Assembly (NCBI RefSeq): GCF_006386545.1
Contig: NZ_SWAR01000020.1
Span: 1-64,000 of the forward strand
Length of the DNA stretch: 64,000 bases
DNA from: Methylibium rhizosphaerae
GTDB lineage: Bacteria > Pseudomonadota > Gammaproteobacteria > Burkholderiales > Burkholderiaceae_C
Direction of reading: 5' to 3'
In this document: positions 49,338 to 59,196 of the stretch, piece after piece
Layout of the letters: each line of letters starts with the position of its first letter
Numbering within the stretch: position 1 is the first letter of the stretch
The notes under the pieces: model-generated
The model's input: only the letters and a program-made list of their open reading frames with translations
Told to the model about the DNA's origin: nothing
Databases searched by the model: none
Translations under genes and position numbers: made by a program

Positions 49338-49399
49338 ACACGCCAGCCAGCCCACCCGGGCACGTCACACCAAGAATCAAGATCCAGGGAGAGTCGGGG

Positions 49400-49421
49400 T
49401 CCGGCGGCGAGCGCCGCCGGA
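49400..49421. terminator. GC hairpin between convergent genes
   Basis: CCGGCGGCG and CGCCGCCGG pair perfectly around AG, with an extra T-A pair outside. It lies between the GRDP-like gene stop and the asparaginase stop, so it may act on both strands. No T tract follows, so termination strength is uncertain. Confidence 0.5.
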
Positions 49422-49435
49422 TCGCCGGCAGCAGT

Positions 49436-50359
49436 TCAGAAGATGGCGACCCGCCGCTGCCCGCTGGCATCGGCCGCGGCGCGGTACATGCCCTCGCAGT
49501 TGAACGGCATCGCGATGTGTCCGCCCGCGTCGACGGCGATCACGCCGCCGCTGCCGCCGAAACGCTTCAGCTCGCCCAGCACCACCTCGTCGCAGGCCTC
49601 GGCCAGGGCGGCGCCATGCCGTACCCGCGCCGCGATGTCGTGGGCCGCCGCGCAGCGCACGAACCATTCGCCATGGCCGGTGCCCGACACGGCCACCCGC
49701 TCGTCGGCCCAGGTGCCGGCGCCAATGACCGGCGTGTCGCCGATGCGCCCGGCCCACTTGGCCGTGCGCCCGCCGGTGGAGGTGGCCGCGGCGAGGCGGC
49801 CCTGCCCGTCGAGCGCCACCGCGCCGACGGTGCCGTGTTTCACCGATTCGGGCACGCCCGCGTCGCTGCCGCCCGCGCGCAGGCGGGCCAGCTCGCTTTG
49901 CAGCGCGATCCAGCGCGACTCGGTGCGGAAGTACTCGGGCGGCTCGAGCGCCAGGCCCTGCGCCGCGGCAAACGCCTCGGCGGCCTCGAAGCCCAGCGTC
50001 ACATGCGGGCTGTGCTGCATCACCGCGCGCGCCAGCAGCACCGGGTTGCGCACCCGCCGCAGCCCGGTCACGCTGCCGGCGGCACGGGTGGACCCGTCCA
50101 TCACGGCCGCTTCGAGCTCGATGAAGCCCTGGTCGTTGAACACCGCGCCGCGGCCGGCATTGAACAGCGGGTCGTCTTCGAGCGCCACCACGGCAGCCTG
50201 CACCGCGTCGAGCGCGGCACCGCCTTGCCGCAGCACGGCCAGGCCGGCATCGAGCGCGGCTTCCAGCCCGGCACGGTAGGCCGCCTCCCGCTCGGGCGTG
50301 AACTGGCTGCGCAGCAGCGTGCCGGCGCCGCCGTGGATCGCGATCGAGAAGCGGCTCAT
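49436..50359 (-). CDS. iaaA: isoaspartyl peptidase/L-asparaginase (Ntn-hydrolase)
   Basis: 307-residue precursor that cleaves itself before the Thr of KHGTVGAVALD to give the active alpha/beta enzyme, which hydrolyses isoaspartyl peptides and asparagine. Marks are SIAIHGGAGTL at the start, FNAGRGAVFNDQG, and STGGRTAKWAGRIGDTPVIGAG. No signal peptide, so cytosolic. The ATG overlaps the stop of the upstream hydrolase gene (ATGA). The symbol follows E. coli iaaA. Confidence 0.94.
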   Translation of the reverse strand: MSRFSIAIHGGAGTLLRSQFTPEREAAYRAGLEAALDAGLAVLRQGGAALDAVQAAVVALEDDPLFNAGRGAVFNDQGFIELEAAVMDGSTRAAGSVTGLRRVRNPVLLARAVMQHSPHVTLGFEAAEAFAAAQGLALEPPEYFRTESRWIALQSELARLRAGGSDAGVPESVKHGTVGAVALDGQGRLAAATSTGGRTAKWAGRIGDTPVIGAGTWADERVAVSGTGHGEWFVRCAAAHDIAARVRHGAALAEACDEVVLGELKRFGGSGGVIAVDAGGHIAMPFNCEGMYRAAADASGQRRVAIF

Positions 50360-52221
50360 CGAGGCGCCAGCAAGGCCTGCAGGTGCCCGCGGATCTGCTG
50401 CACCGTGGGGGCATGGTGGAAGTACTCCACATGCGAGACCGGCGAGGCGTTGTAGCAGGCCGCACCCATCATGGCCGACTGCAGCGGAATGAGGCCGTCG
50501 CCTTCGGCCTCGAAACCGCCGAAGTCCTCGATCACATGGCGCCACAGGTTGCTCGGCCAGTCGGCCGCCAGGCCGGCGCGCCATTGCGAGCCCCAGGCCG
50601 CGACGATCTGCGGCGGCAGCGGCTCGCCGTTGGCACGCTCGCGCACCGCGTCGGGCGTGAGGTCCTGGAAGCCCGGCGGAATGTCGCCGGCCATGCCGCG
50701 CTCGAGGTTCTTCAGCTTGGCCATCTCGTCGCGGTCGAGCAGGCCGCGGGCCACCCGCCCCAGCAGGCCGACCGCACCGGCCAGGCCGACCCAGCGCTGG
50801 CCGACAGTGCCGAACACCGGCGTGCCGTCGTGCGGGGCGCCGGCGGTGAGCGCGCGGAAGTCCCAGTTCGGCCAGCGGTCGATGAACTGGGGGAGTGCGA
50901 AGCGCACCACCGCGCCGCCGCGCGAATGAGTGAGGAAGACCATGCGCCCGCGCGGCGCCTTGCCGATGACGTGCTGCTCCAGCAACTCGGCCAGCGCGGC
51001 GATGTTCTCGTCCAGCCGCACGAAGCTGTCGTGCTCGAAGCGCCAGGCGCAGGCCGTGTCGAGCACGTCCATGCCCGACCATGGCGTGCCGACATGCCCT
51101 TGCGCCTCGAGCGCGAGCCAGGCCTCGAAAGCGCCGCGCGCAGAGCTCAGTCCGCCATGCACCAGCACGACGTGGGTGCCGGCATCGACACCGGCGGCTT
51201 GCGCACCCTGCACCGGCCGGTAGGCGACCGCCGGCACCGAGGCCGGGGCCACGCAGGCACCGCGCTTCTCGACCTGCTTCCACTTGCGGGCGTCGATCGC
51301 CGGGGCCGGCAGCACCTGTGACCAGTAGGCCTCGTCGCCCTTCAGGCGCGAGATGAAGGTCGGGTCGCGGTCACGCCGCACGCCGCGCAGCCGGTCGACC
51401 CAGTTCATGACGAACTGCACCGCCTTCGCCAGCGGGCCGATCGGGCGCGGCAGGCGCTCGTACAGGATCACCGGCACGGCCACCAGGAGGCCGACGCCCG
51501 GGCGCAGGCTGCGCACGATCGTAGGCGCGGTGGCCTTGTCCGGCGGCGTGACCCAGCGCGGCACTCCGCGGTCGATCTCGATCAGCGGCTCGGCCAGGCC
51601 CACGCCGTCGCCGCGCAGGCTGCACGGTGCCCACGGCGACAGGTCATCCGGGGAGCGCGCGCCCCAATAGATGCGGGTTTCGATTTCGAGCCGCACACGC
51701 ACGCGCTCGCGCTTGCGCCACGCGGGAGGGCAGTGCTCGAGCAGCGCTTGAGCCACCGCCTCCGGCGTGGCCACGTGCGGCAGGCGCAGGCGCAGCGTGC
51801 CGGCGCGCTCCCGCAGGATGGGAGCCATGACCCACAGCGGCGGGTGCCAGTCGGCCGCCGTGTCATGCCGGCCGGGAGTCGACGTGGCCGACCCCTTGCC
51901 CTGCGCGTCCCAGGCGCCGCGATGGTCGGTGCCCGGCAGGCCGCCCAGGCGCGCGCTGGCGCGGGCTTCCTCGTCGAGCAGCCGCGCGATGCCCTCGCTC
52001 TCGGCCATGTGGCCGGCAAACCAGCCGGGGCGGTGGGCCTTGAAGCGCTCCAGCACTTCAGCCGCGGTGAGCGGCGCATGCACCGAATCGACGGGCGTGC
52101 GCGCTGCGGCCATCAGGGGCGCGGCGCGCGTGGCCTCGGCGTCGGCCGCGCGGCCGTCGAAACCGGGGGCGTTGTCCTCGAAGCCGAGTTCCAGATCGAG
52201 CAGCAGGGTGTGTTCGGCCAT
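50356..52221 (-). CDS. large alpha/beta-hydrolase-like protein (DUF7379-type)
   Basis: 621 residues, not a well-known family. The C-terminal half has a lipase-like core: HVVLVHGGLSSARGAFEAWLAL (oxyanion region), FLTHSRGGAVVRFALPQF with the likely nucleophile Ser, and TAGAPHDGTPVF; the HHAPTVQQI His may complete the triad. The N-terminal 300 residues are unassigned. MAEHTLLLDLELGFEDNAPGFDG is the start, five bases after the histidine kinase stop. Cytosolic by appearance. It resembles chromosomal effector- or lipase-type hydrolases, but I cannot say which. Confidence 0.8.
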   Translation of the reverse strand: MAEHTLLLDLELGFEDNAPGFDGRAADAEATRAAPLMAAARTPVDSVHAPLTAAEVLERFKAHRPGWFAGHMAESEGIARLLDEEARASARLGGLPGTDHRGAWDAQGKGSATSTPGRHDTAADWHPPLWVMAPILRERAGTLRLRLPHVATPEAVAQALLEHCPPAWRKRERVRVRLEIETRIYWGARSPDDLSPWAPCSLRGDGVGLAEPLIEIDRGVPRWVTPPDKATAPTIVRSLRPGVGLLVAVPVILYERLPRPIGPLAKAVQFVMNWVDRLRGVRRDRDPTFISRLKGDEAYWSQVLPAPAIDARKWKQVEKRGACVAPASVPAVAYRPVQGAQAAGVDAGTHVVLVHGGLSSARGAFEAWLALEAQGHVGTPWSGMDVLDTACAWRFEHDSFVRLDENIAALAELLEQHVIGKAPRGRMVFLTHSRGGAVVRFALPQFIDRWPNWDFRALTAGAPHDGTPVFGTVGQRWVGLAGAVGLLGRVARGLLDRDEMAKLKNLERGMAGDIPPGFQDLTPDAVRERANGEPLPPQIVAAWGSQWRAGLAADWPSNLWRHVIEDFGGFEAEGDGLIPLQSAMMGAACYNASPVSHVEYFHHAPTVQQIRGHLQALLAPR

Positions 52222-52226
52222 GCGCG

Positions 52227-54041
52227 TCACCTCACGCCGAGTTTGAAAGCGATCATCGCGCGCAGCTTGTTGGGCACCACCGGCTTCACCAGCAGGTGGA
52301 AGTCGTGGCGCCGGGCGTCTTCTTCGTGGCCGCTCATGGTGCTGCCGGTGACCATGATGGTGGGCACCGGCCCGAAATGGCCGCGCAGCGCGACGATGGC
52401 ATCGATGCCGGTGCTGCCCTCGGGCAGCCGGTAGTCGACGATCAGCAGGTCGGGCTTCACACGCAGCGGGTCCTGCGCGAGGGCCCAGGCGCGCGCATTG
52501 GTCACCGAATCGAAGCTCACCACGCTGGCGCCCCAGCCCTTGAGCAGCACTTCGAGCGCCTCGCTCACGGCCGGCTCGTCCTCGACCACGACGATCAGGC
52601 GGTGGTCCAGCGTGAGGCCGATGGGCCCCTTGGGCGCGGCCGCCGGCCCGGCAACCCGCGGCGGCGAGCCGATGGGCAACACCAGCGTGAACACACTGCC
52701 GCGGCCGGGCACCGAGCGCACCGACAGTGGCGCGCGCATCAGGTCGGCCAGGCGCTTGACGATGGCCAGCCCCAGGCCCAGGCCCTTGCGGTGGTGCGCC
52801 TCGAGCGGCCGGCCGCCCTGCACCTGGTAGAACTCCTCGAAGATGCGGCTGCGTTCCTTTTCGGCGATGCCCACCCCGGTGTCCCACACCTGCAGCTTGA
52901 GCTGGCCGCCGCTGGTGCGGCAGGTCACGAGGATGCCGCCATCTTCGGTGTATCGGATGGCGTTGGACACGAGGTTGCGCAGGATGCGCTCGACCAGCAG
53001 CGGGTCGGCGTGCGCGTAGTGGCGCTCGCCGCGGAAGTCCAGCACCAGGCCCTTCTCGAACGCGGTGGGCTCGAAGGTCAGGCGCAGCCGTCCGAAGATG
53101 TCGCGCACCGAGAAGTCCTGCGGGTTCGGGTCCACCCCGCCGGTGTCGATGCGGGTGATGTCGAGCAGTTCGCTGAACAGGCCCTCGAGCGCATCGACCG
53201 AGCTGTTGATGCTGTTGACCAGCTGGCTCACCTCTGCGTCGTTGCGGCTCTTCTGCCGCAGCGCTTCGGCGAACAGCCCCAGCGCATGCAGCGGCTGGCG
53301 CAGGTCGTGGCTGGCGGCGGCGAAGAACTGGGTCTTGGCGCGGTTGGCCACCTCGGCCTGGCGGCGTGCCTCCTCGGCGGCGATCTTCTCGGTGCGCAGC
53401 TGCTCCATCAGGTGTTCGGTGCGGACCTTGAGCTCGACGATGTTGTCGTACACCTTGCGGTAGTTGCGGCCCATGATCGCCGCGATCATGAAGACGAACA
53501 CGATCATGGCCGCCAGCTCGATGTCGCTGACACCGCCGCTGTAGAGCACGCGCGCCGCGATGGGCAGCAAGGTGGCCGCGGCGAAGACGTGAAAGACCGC
53601 GCCCTGGTGTGCCAGCAGCTGGATGGCTCCGAGCGTGTAGGCGTAGACGGTGACGATGAGCGCCGTCTTCTGCGCGGTGTCGCCCCACTCGTAGAGCAGC
53701 CACACCCCCACGCCCCAGAACAGGCCGCTCACCACGGTGAGGGTGTTCCACTGCCTGCGCCAGCGCAGCAGCGCGTCGATGCCCAGTTCGGCCACCTGGG
53801 GGTAGCGGCGATAGAGCAGCCAGCGCAGCAGCATGAGCCCGAAGAAGGGCACCAGCCACGCCACCATGTTCACCGCCGGCGTGGCGCGCCAGAACATGCC
53901 GTAGATGAGCAGCACGCCCACCGTGTTGGCGATCAGCGAGGCGGGCGTCTGCTGGTACAGCCCGCGGATGTCGTCCTGCAGCCGGCCCTGCTGCACGGGG
54001 GCCGGGGGTGTCGTGGTCTTGAGGGGCAGGCTAGCTGACAC
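52227..54041 (-). CDS. hybrid sensor histidine kinase/response regulator
   Basis: 604 residues. The N-terminal 200 residues hold about five or six membrane helices with little periplasmic sequence, so it probably senses within the membrane or through a membrane-linked signal. A coiled coil (EEARRQAEVANRAKTQFF) leads to the H-box ASHDLRQPLHALGLF near residue 243, then the ATPase motifs NLVSNAIRYTEDGG, DTGVGIAEKE and GLGLGLAIVKRLA, and a C-terminal receiver with Asp in LLIVDYRLPEG. It overlaps the radical SAM gene by eleven bases. Confidence 0.93.
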   Translation of the reverse strand: MSASLPLKTTTPPAPVQQGRLQDDIRGLYQQTPASLIANTVGVLLIYGMFWRATPAVNMVAWLVPFFGLMLLRWLLYRRYPQVAELGIDALLRWRRQWNTLTVVSGLFWGVGVWLLYEWGDTAQKTALIVTVYAYTLGAIQLLAHQGAVFHVFAAATLLPIAARVLYSGGVSDIELAAMIVFVFMIAAIMGRNYRKVYDNIVELKVRTEHLMEQLRTEKIAAEEARRQAEVANRAKTQFFAAASHDLRQPLHALGLFAEALRQKSRNDAEVSQLVNSINSSVDALEGLFSELLDITRIDTGGVDPNPQDFSVRDIFGRLRLTFEPTAFEKGLVLDFRGERHYAHADPLLVERILRNLVSNAIRYTEDGGILVTCRTSGGQLKLQVWDTGVGIAEKERSRIFEEFYQVQGGRPLEAHHRKGLGLGLAIVKRLADLMRAPLSVRSVPGRGSVFTLVLPIGSPPRVAGPAAAPKGPIGLTLDHRLIVVVEDEPAVSEALEVLLKGWGASVVSFDSVTNARAWALAQDPLRVKPDLLIVDYRLPEGSTGIDAIVALRGHFGPVPTIMVTGSTMSGHEEDARRHDFHLLVKPVVPNKLRAMIAFKLGVR

Positions 54042-55611
54042 GTGTGATCTCCGGGGGCACGGCGGTGTTGAACGCGATGGCGGACTTTACGCGCGCCTGC
54101 CCGGGTGCGAGCACTTTCTGAGGACTGCTGCGCCAACCCGGCAGCAGTCGGCCGCCGTCGTCGGTGACCAGCGTGGGGCTCAGCAGGTCGACGCGCTGCG
54201 CCTCGGAATCGAAGTCGCCACGGCTGAAGGGCACAGTCTCCGGCGGCGCCAGGTCGGTGCCTGCCACGAAGGTGCGCCCGGGCGCGGGGTAGAACCCGGT
54301 CGTGCACATGTCGCCCACATCCAGCAGCGACGCGGTCCAAGAGCGGCGATGGCGCAGCAGCCTCGGCAGGTCGTGCGCCAGCTTGGCGAGGCGGTGGCGC
54401 GGCGCGTAGATCTGCTGCAGGGTCTCGCGGTAGGCGTTCACGAAGCGATCGAGCGGCGAGCGCTGCGGATCGAGCACCAGCGTGTAGCCGTTGAAGTCGT
54501 TCAGGTTGGCGTTGGGCAGGAACTTCGGCGGGTCGCCGGCCGCCATGCGATGGAAGAACGGCGTGCCTGGGAACGGGGTCTCGAACGACACGAAGCTCGG
54601 CACGTGCAGGCCGCAATCCCTGAGGTGTGCAGGCAGCGAACGGATGTAGTCCTCGTCGTCGTGCACCGGGCTCACGAGCAGCCCGGCGATCACCAGGATG
54701 CCTTCCTGAAGGCTCTGCTCGATCGCCTCGCCGATCTTGGCGATGTTGTTCTGCGGCTTCGCAATGTCGGCCAGCGTCTGCGGGTTGAAGGTCTCCAGCC
54801 CGACGAACACCGAGCGGCAGCCGCTGTCGTACATCAGCTTGAGCAGCTCCCGGTTGGCGATGACGTTGAAGGTGAGGCAGGCTCCCCAGCGAACGTCCAG
54901 CGGCTTGAGCGCGTTGCACAGCTCGCGGAACCACTTCAGGTTGCCGGCCAGGTTGTTGTCGTAGAACATGACCAGCCGGCCCTTCCAGTCGGGCACGCCG
55001 GCCTGTCGCAACGCCTCCCTCGCGGCCCGCACGTCGCGCACCACCGATTGCACCGGCCGCAGGGCATGGCCGTTGCCCAGCGCGGTCAGCACGCAGAAGT
55101 CGCAGGTATAGGGGCAGCCGCGGGTCGCCTCCACCGCCAGCGGAAAAAGCTGCTGGGCGGCCACCGGCGCCACGTCGGGCGTGGGCACGAGACCGGGCTG
55201 GTAGCCACCCGAGCGGTACACCGGCCGCAGGCAGTTGGATCGCACGTCCTCGGCGATGCGCGCCACCGTGTCCTCCGGCTCGCCGATCACCACCGCGTCG
55301 AAGTAGGGCTGGCACAGATGGGTGTAGGTCGAGGCCATCGCACCGCCGAGCACCGTGCGGGCGCCGCGGCGGCGGTAGTAGTGGCTGATCTGCCTCGCCC
55401 GGTCGAAGTCGGAGTGCATGCACGACAGGAACACGAGGTCGTAGCTCTTCGACCAGTCGGGGTCGTCCCAGGTGTCGTTGACGATCTCGACCTCGCACCA
55501 GTCGGGCAGCAGCGCGGCGATCAACGGCCCGATCTGCGGCTGCAGCGCGCCGCGGTGATGCGCCCCGCGGCGGTGGTAGTCGACGAACACCGAAATGATG
55601 GCCACCCGCAT
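54031..55611 (-). CDS. cobalamin-binding-type radical SAM protein
   Basis: 526 residues. The N-terminal 130 residues match the B12-binding fold (VAIISVFVDYHRRG; VIGEPEDTVARI), and the radical SAM core has the CxxxCxxC motif in RGCPYTCDFCVL, followed by MFYDNNLAGN and VFVGLETFNPQTL. The canonical B12 DxHxxG motif is not seen, so cofactor binding may be lost, as in many relatives. The substrate is unknown. Its 3' end overlaps the histidine kinase start, so the two are coupled. Confidence 0.9.
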   Translation of the reverse strand: MRVAIISVFVDYHRRGAHHRGALQPQIGPLIAALLPDWCEVEIVNDTWDDPDWSKSYDLVFLSCMHSDFDRARQISHYYRRRGARTVLGGAMASTYTHLCQPYFDAVVIGEPEDTVARIAEDVRSNCLRPVYRSGGYQPGLVPTPDVAPVAAQQLFPLAVEATRGCPYTCDFCVLTALGNGHALRPVQSVVRDVRAAREALRQAGVPDWKGRLVMFYDNNLAGNLKWFRELCNALKPLDVRWGACLTFNVIANRELLKLMYDSGCRSVFVGLETFNPQTLADIAKPQNNIAKIGEAIEQSLQEGILVIAGLLVSPVHDDEDYIRSLPAHLRDCGLHVPSFVSFETPFPGTPFFHRMAAGDPPKFLPNANLNDFNGYTLVLDPQRSPLDRFVNAYRETLQQIYAPRHRLAKLAHDLPRLLRHRRSWTASLLDVGDMCTTGFYPAPGRTFVAGTDLAPPETVPFSRGDFDSEAQRVDLLSPTLVTDDGGRLLPGWRSSPQKVLAPGQARVKSAIAFNTAVPPEITRVS

Positions 55612-55688
55612 GATTGACTGCCCTCGCGTTGCCCAGCACCACGGCGGCAGGCGAAAGCCCCGCCTGCCGGCACTGCCCCCAATGGCCC

Positions 55689-57020
55689 TCAGGCCGTCAC
55701 TTCGAACCGGACCGGCTGCCGCTGCTTCTCACTTGCGAAGCGATCGGCCAGGGCCCTGGCCACCGCTTCACCCGATCTGGCCCCCGATTCGTGAAACCCA
55801 TCGTCGGTCCAGGCGCCGCAGAACCAGGTGTTGCCGGTTCCCTGCAAGGCCGGCAGGCGCTGCTGCGCGCTGGCCGTCGACAGGTCGAAAACCGGGTGGT
55901 CGTATTCGTGGCGGGCCAGCACGTACCGGCCGTCGATCGGGCGGCACGGATTGAGCGAGGCAAACACCGGCGTGTCCAGGCCCAGAGGCTGCAGGCGGTT
56001 GAGCCAGTAGTGGACGCACGGACCGCGGGCATGCACTTCGTCGGCCGGGCCCACACCCTGCTCATAGTTCCACGCGCACCATGCCGACTTCGGCCCGGGC
56101 ATGACCGAGGCGTCGGTGTGCACCACGCTCTCGTTGCGCCGCCACCGGAAGGCGCCAAGCACGGCGCGCTCGCCGTCGGTGGCGTCCTGCGCCAGCAGGC
56201 GCAGCGCGTGGTCGGCATGGCAGGCGAACACCACGTGATCGAAATGCTCCTGGCGACCTTTCACCTCCAGATCGACCCGCGTTTCACCGGCACGCAGCAC
56301 CCTGCGGACCGCGAGGACCGGGGTCTCGGGCTGCACGCGGTGACCGAGCTCGCGCAGCCTTTGCACGACCCGCCTCACGTAGGTCCTCGACCCGCCGAGC
56401 ACGGTGGACCAGGGCTCCTTGCTGCCCACGTCGAACAGGCCATGGAGATGGCCGAAGCGCAACACCAGGGCCGCCGGAAACTGCGCCATTTCGCGCAGCG
56501 CGCAGCCCCACACGCTGGCCAGCATGGGCAGCACGAAGCAGTCGCGCAGCGTGGCGCTGAAGCGATGACGGGCAAGGAAGTCGCCGAACGTGCCCTGGCC
56601 GCCGGCCTGCAGCGCCGCTTCGCGGGTGGCCTCGCGCTGGAAGCGCAGGAACTCCGCCAGGGCGCGCCAGTACCGCGGCCGCAAGAGGTTGCGGCGCTGG
56701 GCAAACACCGCATCGAGACCCGGCCCCGCCCAGACCAGCCGGCGCCCGGGCACCTGCACCGAAAACGACAGCTGCTGGGGAACCACCTGCACGTCGAGTT
56801 CAGCGAACAGGGTCAGCAGCGTGGTGTAGCTCTTCTCGCTCAGCGAACTGAAGGCGATGTCGGCCTCGACCGGCCGGCCGGCCACGGACAGGTCCACGGT
56901 GTGCGCATGACCGCCGAAGTCCGCCGAGGACTCGAACAGCGTGACATGGGCATGCGCGGCGAGGCGATACGCAGCGGTCAGGCCGGAGACGCCGGCACCG
57001 ACCACGGCCACGCGCCTCAT
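55689..57020 (-). CDS. FAD-dependent oxidoreductase (amine oxidase-like, COG2907)
   Basis: 443-residue flavoprotein with the dinucleotide motif VAVVGAGVSGLTAAYRL, then GGHAHTVDL and the C-terminal FCGAWTDDGFHESGARSGEAVA typical of the phytoene-desaturase/amine-oxidase group. Homologues often neighbour DUF1365 and cyclopropane-fatty-acid synthase genes; those are absent here, and a radical SAM gene follows after 77 bases instead. The substrate is unknown; a lipid is possible by analogy. Confidence 0.9.
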   Translation of the reverse strand: MRRVAVVGAGVSGLTAAYRLAAHAHVTLFESSADFGGHAHTVDLSVAGRPVEADIAFSSLSEKSYTTLLTLFAELDVQVVPQQLSFSVQVPGRRLVWAGPGLDAVFAQRRNLLRPRYWRALAEFLRFQREATREAALQAGGQGTFGDFLARHRFSATLRDCFVLPMLASVWGCALREMAQFPAALVLRFGHLHGLFDVGSKEPWSTVLGGSRTYVRRVVQRLRELGHRVQPETPVLAVRRVLRAGETRVDLEVKGRQEHFDHVVFACHADHALRLLAQDATDGERAVLGAFRWRRNESVVHTDASVMPGPKSAWCAWNYEQGVGPADEVHARGPCVHYWLNRLQPLGLDTPVFASLNPCRPIDGRYVLARHEYDHPVFDLSTASAQQRLPALQGTGNTWFCGAWTDDGFHESGARSGEAVARALADRFASEKQRQPVRFEVTA

Positions 57021-57077
57021 GCGGCGGCACGGCCCGCCAGGCGCCGTGCGGACTTCAGAAGAGCAGGCATGGAAGGC

Positions 57078-57803
57078 CTAACGGCTGGGTCGCCAGGCCG
57101 AAAAACCGCCCTGCTGCGTCATCTGGCTCACCGCCAGCACGGCTTGCGTCCGGGAGCTGACGCCCAGTGCGCGCAGCACCGCAGCGACGTGGTCCTTCAC
57201 GGTTTCGACCGAAAGATTGAGCTCGCGGGCGATGAGCTTGTTGGGCTTGCCCTGCAGCAGCAGCGCCAGCACGTCGGTCTGGCGCGGCGTGAGGCCGAGC
57301 GAAGCCAGCGGCGGCGGCTTCTGGAAGTCGCTGGCGGAGGCCTCGCGGCGCACCACCCGCAGGTACCCCGGCGTGGTGTCGGTCTCCTGCACGGACGGCG
57401 CCGTGCCGCTGCCCATGGTCATGGGCGGCACATAGATGCCGCCGGACATGACCAGGCGCAGCGCCTCGAAGAGCTGTTCGTTGCTGGCGCGCTTGGGCAC
57501 GAAGCCCATCGCGCCCATGTCGATCGAGCGGATGACGTCGCTGGTGCGGTCGGAGGCCGACACCACCACCACCGGCAGGGCGGGATAGGTCTCGCGCAGG
57601 TCGGCCAGCAGGTCGAAGCCGTTGGCGTCGCCCAGTTGCAGGTCGAGCAGCACGAGGTCGAAATCGGAATCGGCGGCCAGTGCCGCACGGGCTTCGCGGG
57701 CGCTGCCGGCACCGGCCACCGTGACGTCGTCGCCCAGGCCCTTGATCACCGTCTGCAGGGCAGAGAGGATGAGCGGGTGGTCGTCGATCAGCAGCACTTT
57801 CAT
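57078..57803 (-). CDS. NarL/LuxR-type response regulator
   Basis: 241 residues. The receiver domain has KVLLIDDHPLILSAL, the phospho-acceptor Asp in LVLLDLQLGD, and the Lys in VPKRAS. The output domain has the helix-turn-helix LTPRQTDVLALLLQGKPNKLIARELNLSVETVKDHVAAVL with NarL-type spacing. It is the first gene of the run that ends at 49436, and the hybrid kinase at 52227 is its likely partner (inference from position). A perfect hairpin at 57905-57927 lies about 100 bases upstream. Confidence 0.93.
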   Translation of the reverse strand: MKVLLIDDHPLILSALQTVIKGLGDDVTVAGAGSAREARAALAADSDFDLVLLDLQLGDANGFDLLADLRETYPALPVVVVSASDRTSDVIRSIDMGAMGFVPKRASNEQLFEALRLVMSGGIYVPPMTMGSGTAPSVQETDTTPGYLRVVRREASASDFQKPPPLASLGLTPRQTDVLALLLQGKPNKLIARELNLSVETVKDHVAAVLRALGVSSRTQAVLAVSQMTQQGGFSAWRPSR

Positions 57804-57904
57804 TGCGTTTCGCTCTTTCCTCGGCTGCCTGCTCGTGGCGGCAGCGCGGTCTCGTTGTGACTCTCGCCTGTGCGCGCGATCCTAATTCAGCGGCCCCGTT
57901 CCAC

Positions 57905-57927
57905 CACACCCCCCTCACGGGGGTGTG
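57905..57927. promoter_or_regulatory. C5/G5 palindrome upstream of the response regulator gene
   Basis: CACACCCCC and GGGGGTGTG are exact 9-base inverted arms around CTCAC. It lies between the MaoC-like gene stop (57955) and the regulator start (57803). No T tract follows on either strand, so an operator (possibly autoregulatory) is as likely as a terminator for the MaoC gene. Confidence 0.4.
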
Positions 57928-57954
57928 ATGAGCTCCGGCGGCCGGCCCGCCTGC

Positions 57955-58407
<453 letters not shown>

Positions 58408-58504
58408 GCAGCAAAGGCGCGCAGCGCCCGCGGGTAGTGGCGACCGGCCCGATGGTGCCGGCGCGCGGCGGCGGCGTCAGTCACCTGCGCGCCACGGGCG
58501 GGCG

Positions 58505-59122
58505 CTACTGGGCAGCCCACGCGGTGACCGGCGCCCATTGCTCCAGGTCCTTCTCGACCCGTCCGGGCGCCACGTCCCACAGCGTGAGGCCGCGGGCTGC
58601 GAGGTGCACGTAGTTCTGGGTGTCGCGCAGGTGGGTGAGCACCGGCGCCCCTAGCGTCTCGAGGAAGCTCTTGAGCTGGTCGGCGGCGATGGTGTGGTCC
58701 TTCACCCGGTTGCCGACCACCGCCACCTTCACCTTGTCGTGCTTGCGGCGTACCTGCAGCTCGGCCACGAAGGCCCGCGTGGCGTAGATGTCGAAGATGC
58801 TGGGCTGCAGCGGCACGAGCACGTAGTCGGCCAGCTTCATCACCTCGTCGAGCCGCTTGCCGTGCAGGCCCGCCGGGGTGTCGATCACCACGTGGGTGGT
58901 GCCCTTGGGCGGCTTGACGATGTCTTCGTGGTCGGTGTCCCAGGTGGCGATGGTTGGGAGCTCGGGCGGGCGCAGCGACAGCCAGGTGCGGGCCGACTGC
59001 TGGCGGTCCACGTCGCCCAGCATCACCGCATGCCCCTGGCGGGCCAGCCAGCCGGCCAGGTTGGTCGACAGCGTGGACTTGCCCACGCCTCCCTTCGGAT
59101 TGGCCACCACGATGACCGGCAT
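58505..59122 (-). CDS. ParA/MinD-like ATPase
   Basis: 205-residue deviant Walker A ATPase: NPKGGVGKSTLSTNLAGWLA with the signature Lys, LGDVDRQQSARTW, and VVIDTPAGLHGKRLDEVM. No ParB-like gene or parS site is seen next to it, so it is probably an orphan chromosomal ParA rather than part of a partition locus. These orphans can position other cargo. It is divergent from the kefF-like gene across 74 bases. Confidence 0.93.
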   Translation of the reverse strand: MPVIVVANPKGGVGKSTLSTNLAGWLARQGHAVMLGDVDRQQSARTWLSLRPPELPTIATWDTDHEDIVKPPKGTTHVVIDTPAGLHGKRLDEVMKLADYVLVPLQPSIFDIYATRAFVAELQVRRKHDKVKVAVVGNRVKDHTIAADQLKSFLETLGAPVLTHLRDTQNYVHLAARGLTLWDVAPGRVEKDLEQWAPVTAWAAQ

Positions 59123-59196
59123 TGCGCGCTCCTACCGTTGTGTCGATCGGGTATGTTAGCGGCGACTTTCAAGACGAACTCCCAGGATCAACCCAT

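Noticed and set aside
58505-59122. ParA-like gene as evidence of a plasmid or chromosomal partition locus or origin.
   Set aside because: No ParB-like gene, no repeated parS-like sites, and no replication genes are nearby.
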